From Deminuibacter soli (GTDB lineage Bacteria > Bacteroidota > Bacteroidia > Chitinophagales > Chitinophagaceae): a DNA stretch of 64,000 bases. The translations under genes were made by a program, and so were the position numbers. This document shows, in pieces, positions 62,497 through 64,000 of the stretch. The notes beneath the pieces are model-generated. The model had not been told where the DNA came from. It saw only the letters and a list, made by a program, of their open reading frames with translations, and made no database searches. Every line of letters begins with the position of its first letter. The first letter of the stretch is position 1. The DNA is taken from the NCBI RefSeq assembly GCF_003412455.1, contig NZ_QTJU01000001.1, forward strand, positions 1,240,001 through 1,304,000, written 5' to 3'.

Positions 62497-62617
62497 TGAT
62501 GTATTGACTGTCGTGAGGGGGCAAAGTTAATCGGTAGCGGTATTCAACCCCCAACAAAATGATTTTATTCGGTGTGCTTTAACGATTTCCAATATACGGG
62601 TGGAAAAACGGTGCGGT

Positions 62618-63877
62618 TTAGCGCAATACTTTCATCTTCACCATTTCAATGCGCGTGTCGCTTACGTTGAGCACATCAAACTCGAAACGGTCGATGATAA
62701 TGCGCTCTTTGAGCTTGGGAATGGTTTCGTACTGGTTAATAATGTAACCTGAAAGTGTTTCTGATTCGTTTTCGGGGAAATCGAATCCGTATTTTTCGTT
62801 GAGAAAGTCCAGTTCAAGCCTGCCGGAGAAGATATATTCGTTTTCGGCCAGCTGTTTTTCTACAAACTCCTCAGTATCATATTCATCTTGTATTTCGCCG
62901 AATATCTCTTCCAGCACATCTTCCATGGTAACAATGCCGGCGGTACCGCCAAATTCGTCAATTACCCAGGCAATGCTTTTGCCCTCTTTGGAGAATTTGT
63001 TGATAAGGTCGGTGGCGCTCATGCTTTCGGGAACTGCCGGGATGGGCAGCATCACCGAACGGATGGTGGCGGGTTTTTTAAAGAAATCCAGCTGGTGTAT
63101 AAAACCAAGAATATTGTCGATGTTTTCCTCGTACACCACCAGCTTGCTCAGTTTGCTTTCCACGAAAATGCGCAGCACTTCATCTACCGATGATTCAATA
63201 TCAACGGCTTCAATCTCGGTACGGGGCACCAGGCACTGGCGTATTTTCACCATGGGCAGCGACAACGCGTTCTCGAACAGCTCGGTATTCAGTTCAGAAT
63301 TGTCTTCATCCTGCTCCTTGGTTTGCTGGAAAAAATGCTCCAGGTCAACCTTGGAGAAGGCCGCATTTGTCTCTTTTACGCGCACGTTGAAGATGTTTTT
63401 CAGTATCCATTCGGAAATAGACACGAAAATAGTGGCGATGGGATAGCATATTTTGTAGAAGAAGTTCGATACTCCGGCAAAAAAGTTCAGCAGTACATCG
63501 TTCTTGGCCCTGAAAATGGCTTTGGGAATAAACTCGCCCAGCAGCAACAGTATGGCAGAGCTGAGTACGGTATCGAACAGCAGTTTCAGGTATTCGTTGT
63601 GAATTTGCAGCGGGTTCCAGAGCGAGCGTTTCATGAGATCGCTGAACAGCAGGCCGTATACCACCATGCAGATATTGATACCTACCAGGCAGGTGCCGAT
63701 AAAGGTAGCCGGCTGCTCCATAAAGCGGGATAAGATACGGCCGCTGCGTTTCCCCTGTTTCTTCTTCAGTTCAATATTTAAACGGCTTGCGCTGACAAAC
63801 GCTATTTCTATACCGGCAAAAAAACCGATGAGGATGAGCGTACAACCAATCAGCAGAAAAGTGTATAAATTGGTCAT
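62618..63877 (-). CDS. CNNM/CorC-type hemolysin family protein
   Basis: 419 aa. N-terminal DUF21 membrane domain (four segments to about 150), two CBS domains (about 195-310, with VPRTEIEAVDIESSVDEVL), an acidic linker and the CorC_HlyC domain at the C-terminus (FSGRLELDFLNEKYG). Family members act in magnesium or cobalt efflux. A phenylalanine-rich start (MTNLYTFLLIGCTLILIGFF) fits an N-terminal membrane helix. Confidence 0.88.
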   Translation of the reverse strand: MTNLYTFLLIGCTLILIGFFAGIEIAFVSASRLNIELKKKQGKRSGRILSRFMEQPATFIGTCLVGINICMVVYGLLFSDLMKRSLWNPLQIHNEYLKLLFDTVLSSAILLLLGEFIPKAIFRAKNDVLLNFFAGVSNFFYKICYPIATIFVSISEWILKNIFNVRVKETNAAFSKVDLEHFFQQTKEQDEDNSELNTELFENALSLPMVKIRQCLVPRTEIEAVDIESSVDEVLRIFVESKLSKLVVYEENIDNILGFIHQLDFFKKPATIRSVMLPIPAVPESMSATDLINKFSKEGKSIAWVIDEFGGTAGIVTMEDVLEEIFGEIQDEYDTEEFVEKQLAENEYIFSGRLELDFLNEKYGFDFPENESETLSGYIINQYETIPKLKERIIIDRFEFDVLNVSDTRIEMVKMKVLR

Positions 63878-63934
63878 ATATCGAAAATAATATAAATCGG
63901 TAACCTGTGCAAATAACCTCTGCGTAGCAGGCGC

Positions 63935-64000
63935 TTACACAAACATACCGTTTGGTTGGGGGATGTATGTTTTAAAACTCGGGTAAAACGGGTTTGGTGC
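63935..64000 (-). CDS. Possible C-terminal fragment of an unidentified gene
   Basis: The last 66 bases can be read leftward as an open frame ending in TAA at 63935, encoding APNPFYPSFKTYIPQPNGMF plus V. Proline/aromatic-rich, not recognised. Only a fragment is visible, so it may be chance. Confidence 0.3.
   Translation of the reverse strand, partial: APNPFYPSFKTYIPQPNGMFV

Noticed and set aside
1-64000. CRISPR arrays, tRNAs, rRNAs, insertion sequences, prophage genes
   Set aside because: No regular spacer-repeat arrays, cloverleaf-like sequence, transposase or phage structural gene was seen. The tandem repeats at 1.8-2.2 and 32.9-33.1 kb are spacer duplications, not CRISPR.

Overview
This 64 kb window looks like chromosomal DNA of a Bacteroidota bacterium, most likely a Chitinophagaceae member. 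That placement is inferred from the gene families (SdpR/SdpI, DUF2911, DUF1003, TIGR02757, GMC plus DUF1080 clusters), the near absence of Shine-Dalgarno sequences and several matches to the Bacteroidota promoter pattern (TTG, about 20 nt, TAnnTTTG). I see no rRNA, tRNA, insertion sequence, prophage or CRISPR array.

Layout. 1-11.5 kb is housekeeping and envelope: an acyl-CoA dehydrogenase fragment, a cell-wall amidase, tadA, a free methionine sulfoxide reductase, a phospholipid operon (CPBP protease, cdsA, psd), dusB, glutathione peroxidase and aldehyde dehydrogenase. 11.7-27.6 kb is a dense sugar-oxidation island: four Gfo/Idh/MocA oxidoreductases, three PF01261 TIM-barrel isomerase/epimerase-like proteins, two tandem GMC flavoproteins with one gluconate-dehydrogenase-subunit-3-like Tat protein, a c-type cytochrome lipoprotein and two DUF1080 proteins (one with two domains). 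Together they fit oxidative deglycosylation through 3-keto-glycosides: periplasmic C3 oxidation, elimination or hydrolysis of the keto-glycoside, then reduction or epimerisation of the product. 27.6-31.4 kb is the oxidative pentose phosphate set (gnd, zwf, pgl).

31.5-46.4 kb holds an intracellular papain-like peptidase, an AhpD-like protein, a KorB without KorA, a candidate small RNA with its own promoter and terminator, a JmjC-like protein, a Sua5/YrdC protein, rnhB, ctaA, a DUF1003/patatin membrane pair, an LpxH-like phosphoesterase coupled to a glycosyltransferase, a flavin reductase/fumarylacetoacetase pair and a desaturase. 46.4-51.9 kb holds TIGR02757, a trans-sulfuration enzyme, DUF2911, AcpH, and an sdpR-sdpI pair with a perfect 22-bp palindrome in front of sdpR. 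52-56.1 kb is an envelope-glycan operon (GT87, GT2, polysaccharide deacetylase, GT87) with 4-nt start/stop overlaps. The rest holds a deoxyhypusine-synthase-like gene, a RibD-like reductase, a zinc-ribbon/CPBP pair, an M28 peptidase, rpiB, tatC and a CBS/CorC transporter-like protein. TatC fits the many twin-arginine signals in the sugar island.

Two intergenic regions (1.8-2.2 kb and 32.9-33.1 kb) carry tandem duplications of gene-flanking spacer DNA, and several spacers carry TTGAA/TTCAA-rich inverted repeats.
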